Below the pieces are notes generated by a model, which worked only from the letters and a program-made list of their open reading frames with translations, made no database searches and was not told the origin of the DNA. Made by a program: the position numbers and the translations under genes. 64,000 nt of DNA from CAZSSM01 sp964609385 (lineage in GTDB: Bacteria; Planctomycetota; Planctomycetia; Isosphaerales; Isosphaeraceae): contig CAZSSM010000018.1 of assembly GCA_964609385.1 (NCBI GenBank), positions 31,980-95,979 of the forward strand, given 5' to 3'. This document shows positions 45,039 through 53,996 of the stretch, one piece after another; within the stretch, counting starts at the first letter, position 1, and every line of letters starts with the position of its first letter.

Positions 45039-47051
45039 TCAGAACCTGAACGGATCGAGCTTTGCCTCGAGCGGGGGGGATCCCGACGATCTTTGCGGAT
45101 CACCCCAATCGAGGCCGTCTCGATACGACGCTTGTGCGTCTCGCTGTTGGTTCAAGATCCCGCGGAGGTAAGTGATCCAGGGGACCTCGGCCGTTGCAGC
45201 CTCATCGGTCGATGCATCGCCCATGAAGAACCGCCCGTCCGGAAGCGTCTCGATGGTCCGGTCGAGCCCGGAAAACCGACCACGCTCGACCTCGTCGAGC
45301 AGGTCGACGGCCAGTTCGAGATCTCCCATGCCCAGTGCGATGACGGCCGCCAACGAGACCATGCGCTCGCGATCGTCTCGATCTTCCAGAGCGCTCAGGA
45401 CCGTTGAGGTCTTCTCGGAGGCTGCCTTGTGATCGCCGAGGATCATCGAGAAAACGAGCTGGTAGGCGTCCCAGCGCCGATCGCCTTGAGGTTGCCGAGC
45501 GATTAGGTCGAGTCCGAACCGGCTCAGTCTCTGGCAGCGGGTGGTCAACTCATCGATCTTACCGGGACGCCCCGGCGTCCCTGACTGTCCGATCTCCGAG
45601 CCGAGCGGCCAGTCGAAGGGTCGGTTTGTAGGCCGGACTTCGATGGACTTCAACTCGGGGTACAGACTCGTTCGGAGGATTTTCCGGTTGGTCGAGACCA
45701 GTAGATCAAGCCAGCGTTTGAGACTGACCAGGTCCGGCAGGACCGGCTTCAATCGGTGGCCTCGGTTTCGGATTCCCATCACGGCGGGCACCGGGTCATG
45801 TTCCGGATCGCCCATCTCCAAGGCCAAGTAGGACCCATCGGGAGAGACGCGGAGCGAGCTGACCGCGATCTCCTGGTCGAGGATCGGGAACCGATCGATC
45901 ACGATCCCGCGAGCAACGTTGTATCGGAGAAGCTGTTGGGGGCGGCCGGAGATGTCGAGCGTCAGATAGACGACGTTGGGTTCGGGAAGTGTCTGGATCC
46001 AGGCGCCTCGGACCGACTCGGGCTCGACGATGTCGACTCGATCGATTTTCAACGGAGGAATCCGTAGTTCTTTGCCTTGGCGGTCGTAGGTCGCCAACTC
46101 GACCCGTTCCAACTGTTTCCCCGGCTTACCCCCTCGAGGGATCCCACGGATTCGGAGCAGATTGCAGGCGATGAGGCGATCGTCGAATTCGCTCCAGAGA
46201 ACGGGCTGCCCGGCGGGTGCTTTGGAGGACAAGGCGCGAGGGTCGCCGCCATTCATGTCTTGAATGAACAACCCGTTGCGGGTCGAGTCACCACACTGGA
46301 TGTAGTAGGTCAGCCATCCAGACCGGGTCCGAGGCCCCCAACTCGGGAGGAGCGCGTCGTCGATCCGTCGGAGAACCTCGCCTTCACGAGCATTGAGAAT
46401 CAGTAGTCCTGTCGAAGCTGGCATCGGTGCAGCGATCGCCAGGCCGTCTCCGTTCCAGTCGAGGATGCGCTTCTGCCACGAGCGTTCCGGAACATTTTCG
46501 ACGCTCAAGACTTGGGAGTGAATCACGCGGCGACTGTTGAGTCCTTCGCGTACGATCACTTCGAACGTTGCGCTGCATTCCAGATCGGGGCGGATTGTCG
46601 CGTAGGCGAGCGAACGGCCGTCGGGACTCCAGGACGGTCCAGCGACGAGGCCGTCGATCTCCTCGATCAGGACCGCGTGGCGGTCGGGCATCCGGATCGC
46701 CCAGAGTCGATGGACCCCGAGCATCGGCGTTTCCAACGCTGAGGATCCCTTCTGGGCTTGGATATCTCGGCTCGTTCGATCCAGGATTTTCGGGTCGTTC
46801 GGGAACAGCCAATCGACGATCGGTCTGGTCGAGTCCGTCGCCTCGATGGACTGGGCGTGGTTCTGGGAACTCGCGGAGTCGGCGCGGGTCGTGACGACTA
46901 GCCAACGGCCGTCGGGCGACCAACTCGGGGGAGAGGCAGTGGTCGGGGACGTCGGAGCCAGCAGGCTGGTCAGGAACCAGATGAAAAAGTGAACCGTTCG
47001 GTGCGAACGCCCATCGGCTCGGCCGCCGGATCGTCGGTCAATCGGTCTCAT
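45039..47051 (-). CDS. Exported TolB/WD40-like beta-propeller protein with helical C-terminus
   Basis: The protein has 670 residues from the ATG at 47051, supported by GGAG five bases upstream. An N-terminal hydrophobic segment (VHFFIWFLTSLLAPTSPTTA) is an export signal or anchor. Repeated propeller motifs follow: SWSPDGRWLVVTT, PSWSPDGRSLAYAT, ILDWNGDGLAIAAP and LRVSPDGSYLALEM, the SPDG signature of PD40/WD40-like blades as in TolB. The last 170 residues are helical, possibly TPR-like (DAYQLVFSMILGDHKAASEK onwards). It probably scaffolds proteins in the periplasm. A longer in-frame start at 47279 has an Arg/Cys-rich leader and is unlikely. Confidence 0.82.
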   Translation of the reverse strand: MRPIDRRSGGRADGRSHRTVHFFIWFLTSLLAPTSPTTASPPSWSPDGRWLVVTTRADSASSQNHAQSIEATDSTRPIVDWLFPNDPKILDRTSRDIQAQKGSSALETPMLGVHRLWAIRMPDRHAVLIEEIDGLVAGPSWSPDGRSLAYATIRPDLECSATFEVIVREGLNSRRVIHSQVLSVENVPERSWQKRILDWNGDGLAIAAPMPASTGLLILNAREGEVLRRIDDALLPSWGPRTRSGWLTYYIQCGDSTRNGLFIQDMNGGDPRALSSKAPAGQPVLWSEFDDRLIACNLLRIRGIPRGGKPGKQLERVELATYDRQGKELRIPPLKIDRVDIVEPESVRGAWIQTLPEPNVVYLTLDISGRPQQLLRYNVARGIVIDRFPILDQEIAVSSLRVSPDGSYLALEMGDPEHDPVPAVMGIRNRGHRLKPVLPDLVSLKRWLDLLVSTNRKILRTSLYPELKSIEVRPTNRPFDWPLGSEIGQSGTPGRPGKIDELTTRCQRLSRFGLDLIARQPQGDRRWDAYQLVFSMILGDHKAASEKTSTVLSALEDRDDRERMVSLAAVIALGMGDLELAVDLLDEVERGRFSGLDRTIETLPDGRFFMGDASTDEAATAEVPWITYLRGILNQQRDAQASYRDGLDWGDPQRSSGSPPLEAKLDPFRF

Positions 47052-47457
47052 CACATCTCCGTCTCCGGAGCAACCCCCGAGGTTCGAGGCGGAGGGCCAT
47101 CCGTCAAAGGGGCCGGGTGGGGCACAAGAGCGACACGGCATGTTGAGTGCGTGGCTCGTGATCGGACCAGTATAGTCGGCGCATTCCTCGGACGGACATC
47201 GTCGCCTCCGAATTGCCGACCGTTCTTCAAGTTGGCTCTGATTCGATGCGACCCCAGCAATTCGGCAAATCAGACGCATCCGTCATCCAGGACCCGTGTT
47301 TTTCCTGCCCTCCAAGGCGTCGACCTTGAGCGAATGATAAACCAGACTTAGGATCAAACCCCATCGACCACCGCTTCGGGGATCGTTCGTTGTCGCGTGA
47401 TGGTTTCCCTCCACGTCGTCGCGATGAGACACATTCCCCTCAGTCCGAGAGTTGCCC
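47052..47457. other. Intergenic region upstream of the ketosynthase cluster
   Basis: 406 bases lie between the propeller gene (minus) and the first dehydratase gene (plus). No gene is supported. The right-hand end contains the candidate promoter listed separately. Confidence 0.45.
47326..47354 (+). promoter_or_regulatory. Candidate housekeeping-type promoter for the ketosynthase cluster
   Basis: TTGAGC (47326-47331) and TAGGAT (47349-47354) are separated by 17 bases, each matching four of six positions of the sigma-70 consensus. Transcription would begin about 95 bases before the first dehydratase start. Chance occurrence is quite possible. Confidence 0.25.
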
Positions 47458-48006
47458 ATGCGCTTCGTGTTGATCGATAGGATCCCGGAGGTCGAGCCGG
47501 GTCGGCGTCTCTTGGCGCGTAAGAACCTGTCCCTGGCCGAGGAGTATCTGGCGGATCACTTCCCGGGTTTCCCCGTGATGCCTGGAGTGCTGATGCTGGA
47601 GGCCTTAACACAAGCCGGGGCTTGGCTGATCCGCGAGACCGACGACTTCGCCCACAGTCTGATCGTGCTGGCTCGCGCCAAGACAATCAAGTATGGATCC
47701 TTCGTCGAGCCCGGTGGACAGTTGGAACTCCAGGTCGAGATGCTCGAGCACGGGCCCGAGCTGACCGAGTTCAAAGGCCGCGGCGTCATCGATGGCCAGG
47801 TCAAGGTCCGCGGCCATTTCACCCTACGACGATCGAATCTCCGCGATCGCGATCCGAGCCTGCACCAGACCGATGCTCAGATCGTCGAGTCGCTCCGGGA
47901 TCTCTACCAGACGCTTCGCAAGGGGTCGGTTGGAGCCAAGGCGATCCAGCGCGTCTCCCGACCTCTGGTCCCGAGTTCCGATCGCGTCTCGACGCCGGGC
48001 GGCTGA
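47458..48006 (+). CDS. FabZ-like 3-hydroxyacyl-ACP dehydratase (first of two)
   Basis: The protein has 182 residues and is a single hot-dog domain with the FabZ catalytic pattern: H34 in DHFPGFPVMPG and E48 in VLMLEALTQAGAWL. The first 20 residues (RFVLIDRIPEVEPGRRLLAR) match the FabZ entry strand. The C-terminal 50 residues beyond the hot-dog are extra and polar. FabZ removes water from 3-hydroxyacyl-ACP to give the trans-2-enoyl form. The ATG at 47458 is preferred over a TTG at 47452. It opens a + strand cluster with an ACP, a second dehydratase and two ketosynthases, so it probably serves that dedicated system rather than housekeeping lipid synthesis. Confidence 0.9.
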   Translation: MRFVLIDRIPEVEPGRRLLARKNLSLAEEYLADHFPGFPVMPGVLMLEALTQAGAWLIRETDDFAHSLIVLARAKTIKYGSFVEPGGQLELQVEMLEHGPELTEFKGRGVIDGQVKVRGHFTLRRSNLRDRDPSLHQTDAQIVESLRDLYQTLRKGSVGAKAIQRVSRPLVPSSDRVSTPGG

Positions 48007-48308
48007 GCGATCCTTCCGCTTGCAAGGATTTGGAAAAAGGTGCAGGATGAGGCAAAGTTGACCGGGACCGTCTAGGATCCTAGCCCTCACGTTCCTCGAC
48101 AACGAGCGTTCGAGGGTCCCGCCGGATCGGCCAGTGCCCGTGCAGGAGACCGGCTCACTTGGCTCGCGTCAGGCTACGGATGGCTGATCGGGCTCCTCGA
48201 AGTCCCATCGAATTTCACGCTCCCCACCGGTTCGACTGAATTTCTCGGTGGGTGATCGTCGAAGACTGACCGAGGCGTCAAGCCCCGTCTCAAGTTGCGA
48301 GGATACTC
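48007..48308. other. Gene-free gap between dehydratase and ACP genes
   Basis: 302 bases lie within the ketosynthase cluster. No open frame with a recognisable product is seen. The size allows a separate promoter for the ACP gene, but I could not locate one. Confidence 0.4.
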
Positions 48309-48701
48309 ATGGCGACGACCCACGACGAGATTTTCACGAAAGTCCAATCCACCCTGGTCGATGCCCTGGCCGTGGATGAGGACCAGGTTAAGCCCGAGTC
48401 GACACTGATCGACGATCTGGGTGCCGAATCGATCGACTTTCTCGACATCGTCTTCCGCTTGGAGCGGAATTTCAGCATCAAAATCCCTCGAGGTGAGTTG
48501 TTTCCCGAAAACCTCGCTTCGGATCCCAACCTGGTCAAAGACGACAAATTGACCGAGGACGGCTTGGCCGAACTTGAGCGTCGGATGCCTTTCGCCGATC
48601 TGAGCACTTTCCGTCAAGACCCCGACATCGAGAAGATCGCCGAACTGTACACCGTCGACATGCTGGTCAAGTACGTCTCGAGCAAGCTAGACGAATCGTA
48701 A
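48309..48701 (+). CDS. Acyl carrier protein, extended form
   Basis: The protein has 130 residues, against the usual 75-85. The phosphopantetheine site is S41 in DDLGAESIDFLDIVFRLE, the standard D-S-x-D environment, and the first 55 residues follow a normal ACP helix pattern (IFTKVQSTLVDALAVDEDQV). An insertion of about 40 residues (about 60-105, PRGELFPENLASDPNLVKDD onwards) separates helix II from a final helical segment DPDIEKIAELYTVDMLVKYV. That last part looks like the normal ACP helix III/IV end. GAGGA lies five bases before the ATG. It sits between two dehydratase genes and upstream of the ketosynthase pair, so it should carry the growing chain of this cluster. Confidence 0.93.
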   Translation: MATTHDEIFTKVQSTLVDALAVDEDQVKPESTLIDDLGAESIDFLDIVFRLERNFSIKIPRGELFPENLASDPNLVKDDKLTEDGLAELERRMPFADLSTFRQDPDIEKIAELYTVDMLVKYVSSKLDES

Positions 48702-48917
48702 TCCCGATCGGAGTTCGGGGGATCGACCTGGTCGCTTTTTGGTTTGGTCCCCTGCGCTGCCAAACGCGCTGACCATCAGTAGAGTCAGTAGCTGTTGTTC
48801 GATCGCTCGAGGTGGTTGTTTTCAGCCACTTGCTTGGCGAGGTTGGAGGGACGGACCTCATCGTTTGCCCGTCCTTGGGACTTTAGACAGGGATTGTCGA
48901 TTGAGGTTGCCGCACCG

Positions 48918-49520
48918 ATGCGATGGATTTGGATCGATAAATTTCTGGAGTTTGAGAGCGGCTCCTTCGCCCGTTCGGTCAAGAATCTGACCTTGGCTGA
49001 GGAGCACCTGCATGACCACTATCCCGGTTACCCGGTCATGCCTGCCTCGCTGATCATTGAAGGCTTGGCTCAGACCGGCGGCATCCTCGTGGGTGAGGCC
49101 AGCAATTTCGTCGAGAAGGTGGTGCTGGCCAAGATTCCGAGGGCTGAATTTCACGGTGTGGCTTGCGCCGGCGATCAGCTCATCTACGAGGTTCGACTGA
49201 CGGATCTCCGATCCGAAGGGGCCGTCGTCGATGCGAAGGCTTTTCTCGACGGCCAACTGATTGCCGATGTGGAAATCGTTTTCGCCCACCTCGACAACAC
49301 GCGGGCCAATCAGATCTTTGGGCCGAAGAATTTCGTCTTCACCCAACAATTGCTTGGCGTTCTCGACCTGGCCAAAGCGCGTCAGCGGTCTCAAGGAGCG
49401 ACGGCTCAAGCCGCCCTCACTGACGCGAACGGTGCGACCGAATCGGCCAAGCCCGTCGAGCCGTCGTCTCAGGACGATTTCACCAGCCGTGATCCGACTC
49501 CGGAGCCCGAGACGTCCTGA
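48918..49520 (+). CDS. FabZ-like 3-hydroxyacyl-ACP dehydratase (second of two)
   Basis: The protein has 200 residues from the ATG at 48918 (a frame from 48795 has no supporting features). H34 in HDHYPGYPVMPASL and E48 in IIEGLAQTGGIL occupy the same positions as in the first dehydratase, so both should be catalytic. The two share the start pattern (IDKFLEFESGSFARSVKNLT against the first protein's opening) and are probably ancient duplicates. The C-terminal 45 residues are Ala/Ser/Pro/Glu-rich and disordered. It lies 134 bases before the Cys-less ketosynthase gene. Confidence 0.9.
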   Translation: MRWIWIDKFLEFESGSFARSVKNLTLAEEHLHDHYPGYPVMPASLIIEGLAQTGGILVGEASNFVEKVVLAKIPRAEFHGVACAGDQLIYEVRLTDLRSEGAVVDAKAFLDGQLIADVEIVFAHLDNTRANQIFGPKNFVFTQQLLGVLDLAKARQRSQGATAQAALTDANGATESAKPVEPSSQDDFTSRDPTPEPETS

Positions 49521-49654
49521 TCGGCCCTTGAGATTCGATCATCGGGCCAGAGATCTCAAGCCTTCGGCATGGATCGCCCGGGGACTCCCGACGACCCTCA
49601 TCCCTCCAACGTCATGGTCCCGTCGTCACCCTCATCGCATGTTAGGTTTACCCC

Positions 49655-50998
49655 ATGGGTGCGAACCAACGCCGTGTGGTCATCACCGGACTCGGGCTGA
49701 TCAGCCCGATCGGGGTCGGGGTCGGCCCGATCTGGGATTCGTTGCGGCTTGGCCGTTCCGGGATCGGTCCGATTCGTACGTTCCCCGTGGACGGCCTCTC
49801 GACGTCGGCCGTAGGCGAAGTCATCGACTTTCAACTCAAAGAGTACACGATCCCCCGCCTGAACAAGGTGGTTCGCAAGAGCATGAAATATATGGCGCGC
49901 GATATCCAACTCGCAGTCGCTGCCGCCATGCTCGCCTATCAAGATGCCAAGCTCGACGGTTCGGGGATCGACCCGACCCGGATCGGGATCGACTTGGGTG
50001 CTGGCCTCATGTCGACCGAACTCAGCGAACTCTCTGACGCCATCGCGACGGCCTATCGCGACGAAGACTCGTTCGACTACCCGACCTGGGGCAAAGAGAG
50101 CATCCCTAAGATCGAGCCGATCTGGCTCCTTCGATATTTGCCCAACATGCTGGCCTGCCACATTTCGATCTTTCTGGACTGCCAAGGGCCCAGTAACACG
50201 ATCACGCAAGGGGAGGCCGCCAGTACGGCCGCGCTCGGTGAGGCTTACCGGATCATCTCTCGAGGGGTCGCCGATGTGATGATCTCGGGCGGGGCGGACA
50301 GCAAGATCCACCCCTTGAGTTTGGTCCGGATGGGTCTGCTCGATCAACTGAGCCGTTTCGAAGGACCCGCTGAGTATTCGCACCGCCCCTTCGATCGCCG
50401 ACGATCCGGTAGTGTCCCCGCCGAAGGAGCTGCCATCGTGATTCTCGAAGAGCGGTCCCACGCTGAGAGTCGCGGTGCCCACATCTACGGGGAAATTCTG
50501 GGTTTCGGGTCGGCCAGCGACGCCTATCCGCGTGGTGGAATCGATCCGGAGGGTCCAGGAACCGAACTCGCTGTTCAAGCCGCCTTGCGAGAGGCCGGTT
50601 TGAGTCCTGACGAGATCGGTCATGTCCATGCTCATGGCGCGGCGACGATCAACGCCGATCTTTCCGAAGCCCGGGCCTTCAGTCGCGTCTTCGGTCCCGG
50701 AGCGGTCCCTGTGACCGCCGTCAAAGGTGCTACGGGGAATATGTACTCCGGTTCCGGATCGTTCGAGTTGGCCGCGAGCTTGTTGGCGACCGGACACGGC
50801 CTGATCCCGCCGACGGTCGCCTGCCGAGAACTCGATCCGGAATGTCCGCTGGACGTCGTGACCGAGTCGCCTCGATCGATCGACAATCCGACGTTCTTGA
50901 CGTCGAACCTGACCCGCTACGGCCAATCGGCCTGCCTGGTCGTTCAAGGTGAATCGGCCTCCTCGTCGACGGATCTTGCCAACGTCCCCCGCGATTGA
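49655..50998 (+). CDS. Ketosynthase-fold protein lacking the catalytic Cys (KS-beta/chain-length-factor-like)
   Basis: The protein has 447 residues with a complete thiolase-type ketosynthase fold (RRVVITGLGLISPIGVGVGP start; SHRPFDRRRSGSVPAEGAAI). Aligned with FabF, the nucleophile Cys position holds E187 in ITQGEAASTAALGEA. The first catalytic His is kept (VHAHGAAT), the Lys is kept (TAVKGATG), and the second His is replaced by Asn (ATGNMYSGSG). Loss of Cys beside an intact ketosynthase is the hallmark of chain-length factors in type II polyketide synthases, where Gln usually stands at this place. It probably forms a heterodimer with the next gene's product. The gap to that gene is 65 bases. 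Confidence 0.9.
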   Translation: MGANQRRVVITGLGLISPIGVGVGPIWDSLRLGRSGIGPIRTFPVDGLSTSAVGEVIDFQLKEYTIPRLNKVVRKSMKYMARDIQLAVAAAMLAYQDAKLDGSGIDPTRIGIDLGAGLMSTELSELSDAIATAYRDEDSFDYPTWGKESIPKIEPIWLLRYLPNMLACHISIFLDCQGPSNTITQGEAASTAALGEAYRIISRGVADVMISGGADSKIHPLSLVRMGLLDQLSRFEGPAEYSHRPFDRRRSGSVPAEGAAIVILEERSHAESRGAHIYGEILGFGSASDAYPRGGIDPEGPGTELAVQAALREAGLSPDEIGHVHAHGAATINADLSEARAFSRVFGPGAVPVTAVKGATGNMYSGSGSFELAASLLATGHGLIPPTVACRELDPECPLDVVTESPRSIDNPTFLTSNLTRYGQSACLVVQGESASSSTDLANVPRD

Positions 50999-51063
50999 GG
51001 TGCCGAGCTGGGGACGACTCGCCGTCCCATGTGAGCCCCTCCAGACCAAGGATTGCCAAAGCG

Positions 51064-52371
51064 ATGCGTCGACGAGTCGTAATCACCGGCCTCGGCATGG
51101 TCTCACCGCTGGGCTTGGACGTTGAATCGACCTGGAGCGCCCTCTGCGAGGGTCGGAGCGGTGTCGGTCCGATCAGCCTCTTTGATGCCTCCACGTTCCC
51201 CACCCAGATCGCCGCGGAGGTCGATGGGTTTCGCCTCGAAGATCATCTGGACGAGCCCGATCGCTGGACGGAGGCTTGCCGGAACACGCACTTCGCCTTG
51301 GCGGCCGGTCGACAAGCGATCCGGCATTCCGGGCTCTTGAACGAGCCAAGCCTCGACCCTTCGCGGTTCGGCGTCTATCTCGGCGCGGGCGAAGGACAAC
51401 AAGACTTTCCGCGCTTTGTGGAAATGGTCCATCAGAGCAGCCGTCCCAATGAAGACGGCTCGGGCCGCCTGAGCATCGATACGGCCTATTTCACGAAGCG
51501 GGGGTTAGACTACCTGCACCCGATGCACGAGGGCGAGCAGGAACCGGGAACACCCTCGGGTCACCTGGCCAGCGTCTTCGGGGCGCGTGGACCCAACGCG
51601 AACTGCTTGACCGCCTGCGCCGCCAGCGCTCAAGCGCTCGGCGAGGCCGCTGAGATGATCCGCAACGGCGATGCCGAGATCATGCTCTCCGGTGGGACCC
51701 ACAGCATGATCCATCCCTTGGGCGTGACCGGTTTCAACCTCTTGACGGCCCTCTCAAGGCGTAACGACGAACCGGAACGAGCCAGCCGACCATTCGATCG
51801 GGATCGCGATGGCTTCATTATCGGCGAAGGGGCCGGCTTGCTCGTCCTGGAAGAGTACGAACACGCGCGTCGACGCGGCGCGACGATTCACGGTGAGTTG
51901 ATCGGTTACGCCTCGACCGCCGACGCCTTCCGAATCACCGATAGCCACGATGAGGGTCGAGGCGCCATCGCCTGTGTCCGCGAAGCGCTCCATGACGCCC
52001 AAATCAATCCCGAACAGGTCGATTATATCAACGCACACGGGACCAGCACCGAGGTCAACGACAAGATCGAGACGCTCGCCTTGAAGCGATCGCTCGGTGA
52101 GGCGGCCTACGCGATCCCTGTGTCCAGCACCAAAAGTATGACCGGCCATCTGATCGCTGCTGCTGGCACCATCGAGGCCATCATCAGTCTCTTGGTCATG
52201 CGCGATGGGGTCATGCCGCCGACGATCAACCTGGACAATCCCGACCCGCTCTGCGACCTCGATTACGTGCCCAACCAATCCCGCGAGAAGGCCGTCGATG
52301 TCGTCCTCTCCAACAGCTTCGGGTTTGGGGGCCAGAACACAACCCTCATTTTCCGGCGCTTTGCCGACTAA
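51064..52371 (+). CDS. Beta-ketoacyl-ACP synthase (FabF-like), catalytically complete
   Basis: The protein has 435 residues from the ATG at 51064 (AAGGA upstream; a TTG overlapping the previous stop is unlikely). Catalytic residues of KAS II are all present: C185 in NCLTACAASAQALGEA, His in YINAHGTSTEVND, Lys in PVSSTKSMTGHL and the second His in the same motif. The C-terminal glycine loop reads NSFGFGGQNTTLIF. It condenses malonyl-ACP with an acyl-ACP, lengthening the chain by two carbons with release of carbon dioxide. An insertion near 115-165 is longer than in E. coli FabF. It pairs with the Cys-less partner upstream. Confidence 0.95.
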   Translation: MRRRVVITGLGMVSPLGLDVESTWSALCEGRSGVGPISLFDASTFPTQIAAEVDGFRLEDHLDEPDRWTEACRNTHFALAAGRQAIRHSGLLNEPSLDPSRFGVYLGAGEGQQDFPRFVEMVHQSSRPNEDGSGRLSIDTAYFTKRGLDYLHPMHEGEQEPGTPSGHLASVFGARGPNANCLTACAASAQALGEAAEMIRNGDAEIMLSGGTHSMIHPLGVTGFNLLTALSRRNDEPERASRPFDRDRDGFIIGEGAGLLVLEEYEHARRRGATIHGELIGYASTADAFRITDSHDEGRGAIACVREALHDAQINPEQVDYINAHGTSTEVNDKIETLALKRSLGEAAYAIPVSSTKSMTGHLIAAAGTIEAIISLLVMRDGVMPPTINLDNPDPLCDLDYVPNQSREKAVDVVLSNSFGFGGQNTTLIFRRFAD

Positions 52372-52702
52372 CTTGATGGTAGGTTTAGGGTATCCGGGAT
52401 GCCCGCGAGCATCATTCCATCGTGACGGACTCTGTAGTCGAGAGTGCCTGAACGACTTGGTACCTTGAGACGTGATGCCTGGTGTTCGTCGACCCGGGCT
52501 AACGGCTCGATGCATCCCGACCCAGTGCGACGATCGAACCGACGCCCTCGAGGGGATTGTTCCTCTCGAAGGTCGTTGGGCCCTGGATACCGATTCGCCA
52601 AACATCGAGTTGAATGCGTCTGGTGTCCCGAAGTCCAAGCGTCGTCTCGGTCAGTTCGCATCCTGCCCATGCTTCGTGCCCCATCCACCCGGGAGCGACT
52701 CC
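52372..52702. other. Gene-free gap upstream of the hydrolase start
   Basis: 331 bases lie between the ketosynthase stop and the TTG start chosen for the hydrolase. The hydrolase frame is open from 52472 but this part encodes a Cys/Arg/Pro-rich string unlike the protein. I see no other gene. A promoter for the second half of the cluster may lie here. Confidence 0.4.
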
Positions 52703-53785
52703 TTGAACCTCCTCTTGCTTTGCGCCGCGGTGTTGAGCCTGGTGCCGATCGGCCTGTTGGTCTTGTTTATCTATCTGATGATCCGGTATCAGCATGTGAT
52801 CGTCCGGGTCTTCGAAGACAAGCCCATGTTCCTGCCGTCTCGGCTCTCTCCGCTTCCCGATGCTGAGCCGGTCCGGTTCGAGACTGAGGACGGCCTTCGA
52901 CTCACGGGGAGCTATCTGCGTCAAACCGGGCCTTCCAGAATGGGGACCCTCATCTTCTGTCACGAATATTTGGGCGATCGCTGGAGTGTTCAGGCGTACC
53001 TCGGGCCGCTCCGCGACATGGGCTTCGATCTCTTTTGCTTCGACTTCCGGAATCACGGCGACAGCGAGAGTGAGGCGGGGTATACCCCATCGCAATGGGT
53101 GACCTCGAAGGAACTGAGCGATCTGCAAGCGGCTGTCCGTTACGTCACGTCCCGCCCCGACGCCGACCCGGCCGGAGTGGGCCTCTTCGGGGTCAGTCGC
53201 GGGGGGGCGGCGGCGCTCTGCCTCGCGGCCGACGATCCGCGCGTCTGGGCGGTGCTGACTGACGGCGCATTCTCGACTCATGGGACCATGTTGGCTTATA
53301 TGCTCAGATGGGCCGAGGTCTATGTCCGACATCCCCGACGAGTTAAATACATCCCTAAGATGGTTCTCGCCGGGTTGGCCTCCAGCACGTTGCTGTTCGT
53401 CGGACGTCGACGCGGTTGTAAGTTTCCTCGGGTTGAATCGGCTGTCCGTCGCTTAGCCCCGAGACCTTGGCTCCAGATCCACGGCCAGCGAGATAGCTAT
53501 ATCAGTACCGCGATCGCCGAAACGTTGTTCAATCAGGCCCGTGCGCCGAAGGAATCCTGGATTGTTCCTAAGGCGAAGCATAATCGGTCGCATGAAGTCG
53601 CTGGGGCCGAGTACCACGATCGGATCGCCGCGTTCCTCGCCCAGTTTGGACCGCGACGGATGGTTGTTGACGGGACAATCTCGAGGCGGATCTCCGAGGG
53701 CCGAAGGAGGCCGGCCACCTCGAAGATCCACGCCCTTCGAACCGGTTCGGATCGATTGTCGCCCGAGACCATCCTTTCTCGTTGA
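52703..53785 (+). CDS. Membrane-anchored alpha/beta hydrolase
   Basis: The protein has 360 residues from a TTG at 52703, chosen because GGGAG lies seven bases upstream and the membrane anchor follows at once (LLLLCAAVLSLVPIGLLVLF at about 3-22). The hydrolase fold shows the oxyanion strand TLIFCHEYLGDRWS, FCFDFRNHGDS, the nucleophile elbow with S165 in LFGVSRGGAA, the acid in IHGQRDSYIS and the His in PKAKHNRSH. All three triad positions seem intact. It may be a thioesterase or acyl esterase that releases or transfers the product of the ketosynthase cluster, but this is inference from position only. The last 60 residues are Arg/Ser-rich. Confidence 0.85.
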   Translation: MNLLLLCAAVLSLVPIGLLVLFIYLMIRYQHVIVRVFEDKPMFLPSRLSPLPDAEPVRFETEDGLRLTGSYLRQTGPSRMGTLIFCHEYLGDRWSVQAYLGPLRDMGFDLFCFDFRNHGDSESEAGYTPSQWVTSKELSDLQAAVRYVTSRPDADPAGVGLFGVSRGGAAALCLAADDPRVWAVLTDGAFSTHGTMLAYMLRWAEVYVRHPRRVKYIPKMVLAGLASSTLLFVGRRRGCKFPRVESAVRRLAPRPWLQIHGQRDSYISTAIAETLFNQARAPKESWIVPKAKHNRSHEVAGAEYHDRIAAFLAQFGPRRMVVDGTISRRISEGRRRPATSKIHALRTGSDRLSPETILSR

Positions 53786-53996
53786 CTTTCCTGTCCGGAC
53801 GTCGTTCCTCATCCGGACGACGTTCATCAACGCAATGACCACGATCGCACCACCGATCGTCTGACCAGTCGCTATCACGTGTGAATGGCGAATCGGCGTT
53901 TCGATCGTCGGTGGCGGTCGCGGGCAGGTCGCCCCGCTTTCGAGGGAGAACGCGGCTTCGAGCAACAGCATCTGCTTGAGCGAGAGAAGGGCCTCG

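Noticed and set aside
49598..51049. A 483-codon minus-strand frame opposite the Cys-less ketosynthase gene
   Set aside because: It covers a conserved ketosynthase fold on the other strand and encodes only Arg/Gly/Asp-rich sequence.
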